DNA from: Myxococcales bacterium | GTDB lineage: Bacteria > Myxococcota_A > UBA9160 > UBA4427 | Direction: 5' to 3' | Assembly (NCBI GenBank): GCA_014240165.1 | Contig: JAAZXM010000001.1 | Span: forward strand, 62,001 to 126,000 | DNA length: 64,000 nt | Part shown: positions 9,738 through 18,370 of the stretch, one piece after another | Layout of the letters: every line of letters starts with the position of its first letter | Position numbering within the stretch: position 1 is the stretch's first letter | The notes under the pieces: generated by a model | Told to the model about the DNA's origin: nothing | The model's database searches: none | Seen by the model: the letters and a program-made list of their open reading frames with translations, nothing else | Translations under genes and position numbers: made by a program

Positions 9738-9786
9738 CCAGCCGCTATGCTCGGCCCTCCCCTCTTCATCCCTCCGAAAGCCCTGC

Positions 9787-11220
9787 GTGTCCCTAGAACC
9801 TGATTCGAGCCGCGAGACGGCTCCGCGGCCCAGCCTCTTTGCCCGCTGGCGAGACCGCGACCATACGCGTGGCAGCCTGCTGACCTCGCTCATCGTACTC
9901 GCGCTCCCCCTGGTGGCCACGAGCCTCTTCGGCGGCGTCCTCTTCCAACTGGTTGACCTCAAGCTCATCAGTGGGCTCGGCGACCAGGCCGTGACCGCGG
10001 TTGTCGTCACCAACCAATCACTGCGCCAATTCTTCTTCATGCTCGTCATGGGTGCGAGTTTCGGCACCCAGGGCCTGATCGCACGCTGCATCGGCGAAGG
10101 AAATTCGGCCAGCGCAGATCATGTCGCGGGACAAACCGTGGTGATGGGTCTCATGCTCTCCTCCTTGCTCGCGGTGGCCGGGCTGGCATTCCCGGGCGAA
10201 TTGCTGGGCCTGATGAACGTCTCTCCCGAAGTGCAGGCCATCGGAACCCCCTACGTCCGCCTGGTCCTTCTGCTCAATTTCGGCTTCGTCTTCGTCAACG
10301 TCTTCAACGCCATCCTCAACGGCGCGGGCGATACCGCAACGCCCTTTCTCATCGCGGTGGTCCAGACGCTCCTCGCCCTCTTCGGCGAGTGGTGCCTGAT
10401 CTACGGCAACCTGGGCATGCCCGCCCTGGGCATCAGCGGCGTAGCCCTGGGGATCGGAGTCGGCCAACTCGGTTCGATCATCCTGATCAGCCGGGTCCTC
10501 TTCGGCGGTTCGAGCCGGGTTCACGTTCGCGCCCATCATATGCGCCCGGACCCGGTCGTGATGAAGCAGATCCTGGTGCTCGCCTGGCCTCCCGCTCTCC
10601 AGATGCTCGGGACTTTTCTCGTCACCGTCATCTTCATCCGGATGATGGGCGATTTCGGCGACAAGGCGCAGACCGCCTACTCGATTGGCCTGCGACTGGG
10701 GATGCTCGCCCCCATGATCTGCTTTCCCCTGGCGGGCGCCGTCTCTACCCTGGTGGGCCAGGCATTGGGATCGGGCAACATTGCCCGCGCCTGGAGATCC
10801 ATCGGCGTGGGCCTCGGGGTGCATATCGCCCTGATGTGGACCATGGCCGCGGCCCTCTTCTTCCTCAGAGAGGACCTGCTCCGAGTCTTTACCCGGGACC
10901 CCGAAGTCATCGCCATCGGCAGCCAGATGCTGGCCTGGCAGGCGGCCTCGTTCGTCTCGCTCGCGTTTTCCTTCGTCTTCTTCCGGGCGCTCCAGGGCGC
11001 CGGGGACGTACTGATCCCCATGGTGATCTCCGTCCTGAACGCCATCGCCCTCACCTTGCCCCTTGGGATCTACCTCTCCCAAACCCGGGCGATGGGGCCC
11101 GAGGGCCTCTTCATCGCCCAATTCGCGAGCACCGCGTTGGGGACGCTACTCACCGGAGCATGGGTGGCCAGCGGGCGATGGACACGCGCCCATCGCCCCG
11201 TTGCCGCCACCTCGCTCTAG
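9787..11220 (+). CDS. MATE family efflux transporter
   Basis: 477-residue integral membrane protein with about twelve hydrophobic helices in two homologous halves, typical of Na+/H+-coupled multidrug-and-toxin extrusion proteins. Recognisable segments include LALPLVATSLFGGVLFQLVD near the N-terminus, GLIARCIGEGN after helix 2, and NGAGDTATPF and LQGAGDVLIPM at equivalent places in the two halves. GTG start. No regulator lies beside it; the substrate is unknown. Confidence 0.92.
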   Translation: MSLEPDSSRETAPRPSLFARWRDRDHTRGSLLTSLIVLALPLVATSLFGGVLFQLVDLKLISGLGDQAVTAVVVTNQSLRQFFFMLVMGASFGTQGLIARCIGEGNSASADHVAGQTVVMGLMLSSLLAVAGLAFPGELLGLMNVSPEVQAIGTPYVRLVLLLNFGFVFVNVFNAILNGAGDTATPFLIAVVQTLLALFGEWCLIYGNLGMPALGISGVALGIGVGQLGSIILISRVLFGGSSRVHVRAHHMRPDPVVMKQILVLAWPPALQMLGTFLVTVIFIRMMGDFGDKAQTAYSIGLRLGMLAPMICFPLAGAVSTLVGQALGSGNIARAWRSIGVGLGVHIALMWTMAAALFFLREDLLRVFTRDPEVIAIGSQMLAWQAASFVSLAFSFVFFRALQGAGDVLIPMVISVLNAIALTLPLGIYLSQTRAMGPEGLFIAQFASTALGTLLTGAWVASGRWTRAHRPVAATSL

Positions 11221-11275
11221 CGGGGCCGCTGTCGCGCCCCGTAATTCCGGAGCGCACAGAAGCCGGGCTGCCGGG

Positions 11276-12157
11276 CTATTGCGGATCGCCCATGTGGAGC
11301 AGGGGTAGCGGCTGGGTGCTCTGGCCGTCCATGAAGTAGATCTTGGCCGAGGGATCCTCGGCGATCTTCTTCAGGGCTTCGAGGGCCTGAAGCTGAACGT
11401 AGGCGGGATTCTTGGAGACGGCCTTGTTGATGGCCTCGATCTCGTACGCCTTGGCGTCCGCCAGGATCTTCACGGTTTGGGCATTCTCCTCGGCCGCCTC
11501 GCGCGCGGCCCGGGCCGCCGCGACCTGCTGCTGCTGCTCGGTTCGGAAACGCTCGAGTTCGGCTTTTTCCCGCTCGCCAGCCTGCTCGCGCTCCTTTTTC
11601 TGCTCGATCGCCTTGGCGAGCACGGTGGGCAGATTGATGCCGCGCACGAGAACCTGATCGATGATGATCCCCCGCGGCCCCACGTACGCGGAAAGACCTT
11701 CCTGGAGCCCGATGGCCAGTCGGTCGCGCGTCTCCTCCAGAAAGAAATCCTCGGCCCGGGGAATGTTGGTGCCCAATTCGCGCAGCAGGGAACGCACCTT
11801 CGGAATCATGTGGACCGCAACAACCATGCTCTCGTCGCCCGTTTCCCGAAAAATCAGCGGTGCCTTCGCTCCGTCCAGCCGGTACTGGATGCTGAGATCG
11901 ATCTTCGTGAGGAGTTGGTCCCGGGTGGGCACCTCGATGCCCGGCAATTTGGTGGATTTCTCGCGCACGTCCATATCGTGCCAGGCGTAGAGTGGGTTCA
12001 CCGGAAAATGGGGGCCTTCCGGGAAGGGGCGCTCCTGCACCTCTCCGAAGAAGGTCGCCACGCCTACATGACCCGCTGGAACCTGGTGAAAGAACTGGCG
12101 CCCGAACATGATGATGGCGAGCACGGCGATAAATATGGCTGTGAGTTTCGGATTCAC
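11276..12157 (-). CDS. Prohibitin/SPFH (band 7) family membrane protein
   Basis: 293-residue protein with one N-terminal membrane helix (residues 5-20), an SPFH domain (about 25-190), and a long Glu/Arg/Ala-rich coiled coil (about 190-235: KKEREQAGEREKAELERF). It ends in a short conserved C-terminal segment. Prohibitin-like proteins form large membrane rings that organise proteases or microdomains; no protease gene is adjacent. The gene is third in a minus-strand series after the lytic transglycosylase and the racemase-like gene, with gaps of 120-150 bases, so it is probably transcribed separately. Confidence 0.9.
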   Translation of the reverse strand: MNPKLTAIFIAVLAIIMFGRQFFHQVPAGHVGVATFFGEVQERPFPEGPHFPVNPLYAWHDMDVREKSTKLPGIEVPTRDQLLTKIDLSIQYRLDGAKAPLIFRETGDESMVVAVHMIPKVRSLLRELGTNIPRAEDFFLEETRDRLAIGLQEGLSAYVGPRGIIIDQVLVRGINLPTVLAKAIEQKKEREQAGEREKAELERFRTEQQQQVAAARAAREAAEENAQTVKILADAKAYEIEAINKAVSKNPAYVQLQALEALKKIAEDPSAKIYFMDGQSTQPLPLLHMGDPQ

Positions 12158-12308
12158 GATTTTCTCCTGGTGGCTTGGGACCCTAAAGATAGGCGCCCAG
12201 AATTTCCCCGGGCCGCAAAATAACCCTCGTTTTCAACTCTCGCCCGTAGTGGCGACCTCCCACGCGAGACTCATGCCCCGGGGTAGGCCCTCGAAGCCGA
12301 AAGGTGTA

Positions 12309-13451
12309 TCAGACAATGGCCTTGGCACTGCGCAGTTGTCCGATCCGCGCGTTGTCGAAACCGAAATCGGCCAACACTTCGTCGGTGTGCTGCCCTTCGA
12401 ATGAGGGGGGGCGAACCAATTCGGGCGCGGTGCGGCTGAAACGAGGGGCCGGAGCCGGCTGAATCACCCCCGCCGCCTCAATGAAGGTTTTCCGATGCTT
12501 GATATGCGGATGTTCGGGCGCCTCGTCGAGATCGAGTACCGGCGCGAAGCAAATATCCGTCCCCTCCATGATTTCGGTCCATTCGTCGCGCGTCCGGGTC
12601 TTGAAAGCCTCGGCCACACGCACCTTGAGGGCCGTCCACTTCTCCCGGTCCATTTGGCGCGGTAGTTCCTCCCCTTCGAGCCCCAGGGCCTTCAGGAGCA
12701 AGGCATAGAATTGCGGTTCGATCGAACCGATGGAGACGTATTTCTGATCCTTCGTCTCGTAGACATCGTAGAAATGAGCACCCGTATCCAGCATGTTGGT
12801 CCCGCGCTCGGTCTGCCACACCCCCATGGACTTCATGGCATAGATCATGCCCATCAACGCGGATGCGCCGTCGACCATGGCGGCATCGACCACCTGACCC
12901 TTGCCCGACTTGAATTTTTCGAGAAGTCCGCAGACGACCCCGTAGGCGAGCAGCATGCCGCCGCCGCCGAAATCGCCCACCAGGTTCAGGGGCGGAACCG
13001 GCGCCTCATCGCGTCGGCCAATGGCGTGCAGCGCACCCGTCAACGCGATGTAGTTGATGTCGTGTCCCGCGGCGGACGCCATGGGACCCTCCTGGCCCCA
13101 ACCCGTCATGCGCCCAAAGATCAGGCCGGGGTTTCGTGCCAGGCAGATATCGGGCCCGAGCCCGAGGCGCTCCATGACTCCGGGCCGAAACCCTTCGATG
13201 ATCACATCGGCCTTCTCCACCATGGCGAGCACGGTCTCGATGCCATCGGGGTGCTTCAAGTCCACCGCAACACTTCGCCGGCCCCGAGCCAGTACATCCT
13301 TGGGTGGGTTCGCGGGGTCGCCGCCCCCGGCGCGATCGGCCCGATCGATCCGAATCAAGTCGGCGCCCATATCCGAGAGCATCATTCCCGCAAAGGGCCC
13401 AGGCCCGATCCCCGCAACTTCGAGAATCTTGATTCCTTCGAGCGGTCCCAT
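12309..13451 (-). CDS. CaiB/BaiF family, alpha-methylacyl-CoA racemase-like
   Basis: 380-residue class III CoA-transferase-fold enzyme. The N-terminus MGPLEGIKILEVAGIGPGPF, AGHDINYIALTGALH, LVGDFGGGGMLL and GAHFYDVYETKD contain the His, Asp and Glu of the racemase active site known from bacterial alpha-methylacyl-CoA racemase. Racemisation of 2-methylacyl-CoA is therefore more likely than CoA transfer. This step converts (2R)- to (2S)-methylacyl-CoA before dehydrogenation in branched-chain, bile acid or sterol side-chain breakdown. The start is set by GGAAGGAG just upstream of the ATG; the frame is open to 13661 but without family similarity. Confidence 0.9.
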   Translation of the reverse strand: MGPLEGIKILEVAGIGPGPFAGMMLSDMGADLIRIDRADRAGGGDPANPPKDVLARGRRSVAVDLKHPDGIETVLAMVEKADVIIEGFRPGVMERLGLGPDICLARNPGLIFGRMTGWGQEGPMASAAGHDINYIALTGALHAIGRRDEAPVPPLNLVGDFGGGGMLLAYGVVCGLLEKFKSGKGQVVDAAMVDGASALMGMIYAMKSMGVWQTERGTNMLDTGAHFYDVYETKDQKYVSIGSIEPQFYALLLKALGLEGEELPRQMDREKWTALKVRVAEAFKTRTRDEWTEIMEGTDICFAPVLDLDEAPEHPHIKHRKTFIEAAGVIQPAPAPRFSRTAPELVRPPSFEGQHTDEVLADFGFDNARIGQLRSAKAIV

Positions 13452-13573
13452 AGATCTCCTTCCAAACCACGGCGCGTGGCGGTCGCTTTCCAACGCGGTC
13501 TCCATGCCGCCGGGAAGGCGCAGCATACACCACGACCCACGCCATCCCCTCCCCCAATCGGGGCCGCGCCCGC

Positions 13574-15673
13574 TCAGTAGAAACTGCGGTAGGCGTGAAG
13601 GCTGCGCAGAACACGACGTACGTAGGCTCGCGTCTGCGCGTAGGGGATCTCCTCGACCCAAACATCGTCTTCCAGGTCAGCCGCGGGCCCTTTGCGCCAC
13701 CCCGCCACCGCCGTCGGGCCGGCGTTATAACTCGCGATCACCGCCGAGAGGTGGTTTGGGAAACGTTCTGCCAGATAGTCGAGGTAGGCGCTCCCCAGGG
13801 CGATATTCGTCTCCGGGGCGAAAAGCATCTCATCGTCCTCGAGCGCAGCGGCCCCCGCGCGCGCCGCCGTGCGCCGGGCGGTTTCGGGCATCAATTGAAG
13901 AAGGCCCATGGCCCCCGCCGAGGACATCACCCCGGGGCGAAAACCGCTCTCCTCGCGCATGATGGCCCAGACCAGCGCCGGCTCCACGCGATTGGATTTC
14001 GGCAGGCTCGCACGGACCCACTCCGCGTAGGCCGGCGGCCATGAAAGCCAGAACAGCGCCTCTTCACCCGGCCCCAGGCCTCGGCCAAAACGGCCGGGGT
14101 AGCCGGCCAGGACGAGTTTCTGAGCCTGATGGTATTCCCCGAGACCCGCCAGCAGCGATCCCAAGGCGACGCAATCCGCATGGGCACACCCGCGCCCGAG
14201 CAGGGGCTCGAGTTCGGCCGCCACGCTTCCGAGATAGCCCGCCTCCCAGAGCAGGGCCGCCCGGCGCAGGCGCGCCTCGTCCGCAGCGTCTCCGGCGGAC
14301 CCGCCCAGGCCGGGTTGCTCGCCGCTCGCCGTCACCCGAACCTCACCCAGGCGCTGCTGGGCTCGCCAACCGTAATACGAGAGCGGCCAGTCCCGGGCGA
14401 GGACGCGAAATTCCGCCCGGGCCTGGCGGGGCAGGCCAACCGCCTGAGCCGCCCGGGCCGCCCAGTAGCGAGGCCGAAGCGCGGCCACCGGATCGGATTC
14501 GCGCGGAATCATCCCCTCGAAATGCCGCCGCGCCGCGCGATAATCGCCGCTTCGCCAGGCCGACCAGCCGATCCGCCAAAGGGAAGCCAAGGCCTGGTCG
14601 GGGAAATCCGGGTTGGCCGCGATGGCGGCATGGTGGGCGCGCGCCCGGGCCGTTTCGCCCCGGTCTTCCAGCAGAATGGCCGCGAGGAAGCGGGCTCGAA
14701 TCGTCAGTTCCGGCGGCGCATCGCCCGCCAATTGTTCGAAGCCCTCGATCGCCTCTTCTACGTAACCCCTTCGCGCCCGGGAGCGCAGGGTCCAGAGGCG
14801 AGCTTCGGGATCGGCTTCGAGCACGGCGAACTCCGCGGCCGCTTCGTCATAGGCCCGAAGGCGAAAGAGGGCCACGCCCAACTCGAATTGCGCGTGGCGG
14901 CGTTCGTCCTCGGAGAGTTCCCCCGCCAAAGCCTCCCGGTAGGCTTCCGCAGCGAGGGCGCTGCGGCCGCGGGCCACAAGGGCATCCCCCCGCGCCAGCG
15001 GGGCTTCGGGCAAGGGGACTTCGGCGGCGGCCTCCGGGGAACTCTCGGGAAAGGCGATCGCCCAGAGATCCTCGGCTTCCTTGTTGCCATCGAGTTCACC
15101 GCTGCGTTGCCGCGACGCGATCAGGGCCAGGCCCAGAGCACGGCGTTGCTCCGGATCCTGGCTGCCTTCGAAGGCCCGAGTCCACGCCTCCCGCGCCAGG
15201 GCTTCGTCGCCGAGTTCCGCCAGGCAATCGCCCGCAAGCGTCGCCAGGGAAATGGCCAGGCGGCCGCCGGGCTGCTCTGCTTGGAGAACTCGGATGCGGG
15301 CAAGCGCGTCGGCATAGGTGCCTTGCGCCGCCGAAAGGCGCGCCCGCTCGTAGCCGCGATAGGCAGCCAGCGTGCCGCCGCGACCGGACAGCGCAAGCTC
15401 CCACTCGGCCGCTGCCCATTGCCCGGCGTCGAGGGCACGCGCTGCGCGCCCCAGGGCGCGGGCCTCCCTGCGCTCCTCGGGCGAGATCGAGATTCCCTGG
15501 CCCGGGACCAGACGTTGCGGAAGCAGGCCTGTGGGCGGCGGCGCAGCGGCACAGCCCAGCCAGATGACCACGAAAACCCAAACCCCCAGCGTTCCCCGCG
15601 GCCTGCACCCCACCCTCGATGATCCCCCCATTGATGCGCGAATCCGCTGGAACCGAATCCGAAGACTAGTCAT
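13574..15673 (-). CDS. Lytic murein transglycosylase (SLT type), lipoprotein
   Basis: About 699 residues. There is an N-terminal lipoprotein signal ending in the lipobox WLGC, a long alpha-helical solenoid with TPR-like repeats (roughly residues 60-530), and a C-terminal SLT domain. The catalytic glutamate is in IMREESGF, followed by GAMGLLQLMPETA and AVIASYNAGPTAV. It cleaves peptidoglycan glycan strands to 1,6-anhydro products at the outer membrane. Starts at 15673 (ATG), 15631 (ATG, shortest signal peptide) and 15691 (TTG) are all possible, and none has a strong ribosome-binding site. It matches the Slt70 architecture, with lipid anchoring. Confidence 0.9.
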   Translation of the reverse strand: MTSLRIRFQRIRASMGGSSRVGCRPRGTLGVWVFVVIWLGCAAAPPPTGLLPQRLVPGQGISISPEERREARALGRAARALDAGQWAAAEWELALSGRGGTLAAYRGYERARLSAAQGTYADALARIRVLQAEQPGGRLAISLATLAGDCLAELGDEALAREAWTRAFEGSQDPEQRRALGLALIASRQRSGELDGNKEAEDLWAIAFPESSPEAAAEVPLPEAPLARGDALVARGRSALAAEAYREALAGELSEDERRHAQFELGVALFRLRAYDEAAAEFAVLEADPEARLWTLRSRARRGYVEEAIEGFEQLAGDAPPELTIRARFLAAILLEDRGETARARAHHAAIAANPDFPDQALASLWRIGWSAWRSGDYRAARRHFEGMIPRESDPVAALRPRYWAARAAQAVGLPRQARAEFRVLARDWPLSYYGWRAQQRLGEVRVTASGEQPGLGGSAGDAADEARLRRAALLWEAGYLGSVAAELEPLLGRGCAHADCVALGSLLAGLGEYHQAQKLVLAGYPGRFGRGLGPGEEALFWLSWPPAYAEWVRASLPKSNRVEPALVWAIMREESGFRPGVMSSAGAMGLLQLMPETARRTAARAGAAALEDDEMLFAPETNIALGSAYLDYLAERFPNHLSAVIASYNAGPTAVAGWRKGPAADLEDDVWVEEIPYAQTRAYVRRVLRSLHAYRSFY

Positions 15674-15828
15674 GCCCCGCCGCAGCGCCAATCCAAAGCC
15701 TGCATTTTCGCATCCACTCAGAGAAACCCCCGGGCACCTTTTGGTTTCCAGCCCGGGCGATGGCCCCGCCCCAAGCCCGGAGAAGACCCGTCGCTGCCTC
15801 GGGCATGAGCGAGTACGCTGAAGGTGCG

Positions 15829-16818
15829 ATGCCCGAAACCAACGACGCGAAAACCACGCTGATCATCGGTGCCGGCGCCGTGGGGTTGGGGTTGGCTTCC
15901 TGTCTTCACCGCGCCGGGCGCCGGATCCACTTCGTCGTCCGCCCGGGCCCGGGTCCACATCCCCTCGAAGTCCGCGGATTGCGGCGCACCGGCATCCTGG
16001 GCGAAGCCCGGATTGCCCCGGACGCCGTGGGCATCAGCCGCTCTTTCTCCGCCCTGCCCCGGCTGGACATCGACGCGATCCTGGTATGCACCAAGAGCAG
16101 CGCGAATCCCGAGTTGGCCCCCGCCCTGGCGAGCCATTGGCGGAGCCTCCCCCAACCGGTGCCCGTGGTGGTCTGCCAGAACGGCTGGGGCAATGCCGAG
16201 ATCTTCGCCCGGGACCTTCCGCCCGAGCACGTGGCCAGCGCCAGCATTCTCACGGGCTTTCGCCGGAGCGAGGACCACGCGGTGGAGATCACGGTCCATG
16301 CCCGGGCGATCCAGATCGGCTGCCTCTACTCCGGCGAACTCCAATCCCTGGAGCCGCTTTGCGCCGCCATCGATGCCGGAGGGATTCCGTGCGAAACCAG
16401 TGCGTCCATCGAGGCGGATCTGGGCGCCAAGCTCCTCTACAACTGCCTGCTCAATCCCCTGGGCGCGTTGGTGGGCGTGCCCTATGGGCGCCTGGGGGAG
16501 GAGGCCCCGACCCGCGCCATCATGGAGGCCGTCGCCCAAGAGGTCTTTGCGGTGTGGGGTGCCGGCAGATTCCAGGTTCATTGGCCCGACGCCGAGCGCT
16601 ACCTCGAGGTTTTCTACGCGGATCTCCTTCCGCCCACCGCCGATCACGAGTCCTCGATGCTCCAGGACCTGCAGGCCGGGCGACCCACGGAGATCGACTC
16701 CCTCTGCGGTGCGGTGGTCGCCCTGGGTCAGAAATTTCAGGTCGCCACCCCGGTCAACTCAGCCTTGCTCGAGTTGATCCACGCCGCCGAACGCCGCGCC
16801 CGCCCGGACAAGACCTGA
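15829..16818 (+). CDS. Ketopantoate reductase (PanE/ApbA) family protein
   Basis: 329-residue NAD(P)-dependent oxidoreductase. The Rossmann motif GAGAVGLGLA is at the N-terminus, ILVCTKSSANPE and CQNGWGNAE are mid-domain, and the C-terminal helical domain has KLLYNCLLNPLGALVG and LQDLQAGRPTEIDSLCGAV, the conserved Lys/Asn/Glu-Asp set of 2-dehydropantoate 2-reductases. It probably reduces 2-dehydropantoate in pantothenate synthesis, but paralogues with other 2-keto substrates exist and no panBC is nearby. Alternative upstream ATGs lie at 15805 and 15760. Confidence 0.85.
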   Translation: MPETNDAKTTLIIGAGAVGLGLASCLHRAGRRIHFVVRPGPGPHPLEVRGLRRTGILGEARIAPDAVGISRSFSALPRLDIDAILVCTKSSANPELAPALASHWRSLPQPVPVVVCQNGWGNAEIFARDLPPEHVASASILTGFRRSEDHAVEITVHARAIQIGCLYSGELQSLEPLCAAIDAGGIPCETSASIEADLGAKLLYNCLLNPLGALVGVPYGRLGEEAPTRAIMEAVAQEVFAVWGAGRFQVHWPDAERYLEVFYADLLPPTADHESSMLQDLQAGRPTEIDSLCGAVVALGQKFQVATPVNSALLELIHAAERRARPDKT

Positions 16819-16841
16819 CCACGCGCTGCACGTGTCAGCGC

Positions 16842-17624
16842 TCAGCGACCCTTGAAGCGGGGCGGCCTCTTTTCGAGAAATGCCCGCACACCCTCGGCGT
16901 AGTCTTCGCTCGCGTAGCAGGCGCGAATGGACTCGGCCTCGGCAGCCCCATCCCGCTGCTCGGGAGAACGACCGAGTTGCCCCAGGATGAATTTCGCGCT
17001 GCGTAGGGTCAGGGGGGCATTGTCCGCGATCTGCCGCGCGGTTTTTTCCGCGAACGCATCGAGATCGGCCTTGGGAAGGACGCGGTTCACGAGCCCCATG
17101 GACCGGGCTTCCTCGGCGTCGAAGCGGCGCGCGGTAAAGAAGATCTCCTTGGCGGCGGGCAAGCCCACCACACCCACCAGGGAGGCGAGGCCGCCACTCC
17201 CGTAGCCGAGGCCCAGGCGCCCGGCCGGAATCGCGAAGACGGCGTCGTCGGCTGCGAAGCGAAGGTCGGCCGTCAGGGCGATGGCACAGCCGCCCCCTAC
17301 GCAGAAGCCGTGGACCAGCGCGATCAGCGGCTTGCTGATATTCGCCAGGGCATCGAAGGCCCGGGTGTTGCGGGCGTCGTATGCCAGGGCGGCATCACCG
17401 ACCCGGTTCTGCTCGAACTCCGAAATATCGGCGCCCGACACAAAGGCCACCTCGCCCTGGCCCCGCATGACCACCACGCGAACCTCGGGGTCCGCGTCGA
17501 GTTCGGAGACCACCTCGGGAATCGCATCCCACATGGCGTCGTTGATCGCGTTCCGACGCGCCTCGTGGTCGAAAACGATCCAGCCAATGCCATCGCGCTT
17601 TTCGCTCGTCACCCTGCCCTGCAT
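16842..17624 (-). CDS. Enoyl-CoA hydratase/isomerase family protein
   Basis: 260-residue crotonase-fold enzyme. The oxyanion-hole segments FVSGADISEFEQN and HGFCVGGGCAIALTADLR, and the GRLGLGYGSGG region, are all present. The usual second catalytic glutamate near the latter is replaced by Gly/Tyr, so hydratase activity is less certain than fold membership. The C-terminus AFLEKRPPRFKGR is typical. The start at 17624 is preferred; an ATG at 17660 adds a non-conserved leader. It is downstream of the ChaC-like gene on the same strand (about 100-base gap). Confidence 0.88.
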   Translation of the reverse strand: MQGRVTSEKRDGIGWIVFDHEARRNAINDAMWDAIPEVVSELDADPEVRVVVMRGQGEVAFVSGADISEFEQNRVGDAALAYDARNTRAFDALANISKPLIALVHGFCVGGGCAIALTADLRFAADDAVFAIPAGRLGLGYGSGGLASLVGVVGLPAAKEIFFTARRFDAEEARSMGLVNRVLPKADLDAFAEKTARQIADNAPLTLRSAKFILGQLGRSPEQRDGAAEAESIRACYASEDYAEGVRAFLEKRPPRFKGR

Positions 17625-17722
17625 GGCGGAGCAGCTTAGCGCTCCCTCCAAGACCTTCACCCGCAGGATGGGGCGGGCGGGTCGGGGCCAGGGGAGGCGT
17701 ACGAAACCAGGCGAAGCCCCGT

Positions 17723-18283
17723 TTACCCGTCCCCCGAGAGCAGGGCCTCCAGGGCGAAGACATGATCATCCTCCGCCCCCATGCTGCGAAGTGCGTCGGC
17801 CAATTCCAACACATACTCGAGATTGGGTCCCGAGGGACCCCGGCTCCCAAGCACCTGCTGGGCGATGGCCTCCAAGGGGGCCGGACCGAGATAATTGGGA
17901 TTGCGCTCGGTGGAGACGTAGACCAGGGCGGAGATGGAATTCAAAGCCGATGCCGAAGCACCCTCCCAATAAACCGGGAGCCGCTCACGAACTAACCCCC
18001 CGCGCTCACGATGATCGAGCCGCTCGAGCACGGCTTCCTGGTCTTCTTCACGCAAGCGGTAGGCCGTGCCAAAACAGCGGGCCCCGGGCTCCCGGACCAG
18101 GGTCACCACACGGCCGGGCTGACTCGGCACCCCGCGATGATCCGTCGACGCTTGCCAAAAACGACGGACCCAATCGCAAACGAATCCCGTGCGGCGCTCG
18201 GCAAAGTCGAAATCGGGCCGCCAGATCAGCGAGCCGTATCCGAAGATCCAGATTGGCCCGGGAGAAGCGTCTTTGGCAGTCAT
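17723..18283 (-). CDS. Gamma-glutamylcyclotransferase, ChaC-like
   Basis: 186-residue enzyme of the ChaC family, which degrades glutathione to 5-oxoproline and Cys-Gly. The substrate loop FGYGSLIWRPDF lies at residues 14-25. PSQPGRVVTLV, CFGTAYRL and the LDHRERGGL segment carry the catalytic-glutamate region, and NPNYLGPAPLE is the C-terminal signature. The length is normal. It lies between pabB and the enoyl-CoA hydratase with 80-100 base gaps; no functional link is evident. Confidence 0.9.
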   Translation of the reverse strand: MTAKDASPGPIWIFGYGSLIWRPDFDFAERRTGFVCDWVRRFWQASTDHRGVPSQPGRVVTLVREPGARCFGTAYRLREEDQEAVLERLDHRERGGLVRERLPVYWEGASASALNSISALVYVSTERNPNYLGPAPLEAIAQQVLGSRGPSGPNLEYVLELADALRSMGAEDDHVFALEALLSGDG

Positions 18284-18370
18284 CCCCGGCCAGCGTAGCC
18301 CGACGCCCGGCCGCTCACCCCGCGGCTTCGTGAACTCGCCGGGCGGGGCGCTGCCTCGGACCCCAAGCGT

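Noticed and set aside
10018-11121. 367-codon minus-strand frame inside the MATE gene
   Set aside because: Composition (His/Gln/Glu/Gly-rich) is typical of an antisense shadow of a membrane-protein gene; no domain.
14041-15622. Two plus-strand frames of about 500 codons opposite the lytic transglycosylase
   Set aside because: Arg/Pro-rich antisense frames produced by high GC; the minus-strand gene has a full SLT domain.
16842-17624. Possible methylglutaconyl- or 3-hydroxyisobutyryl-CoA enzyme
   Set aside because: The crotonase fold is clear but the second catalytic glutamate is not, so no specific reaction is assigned.
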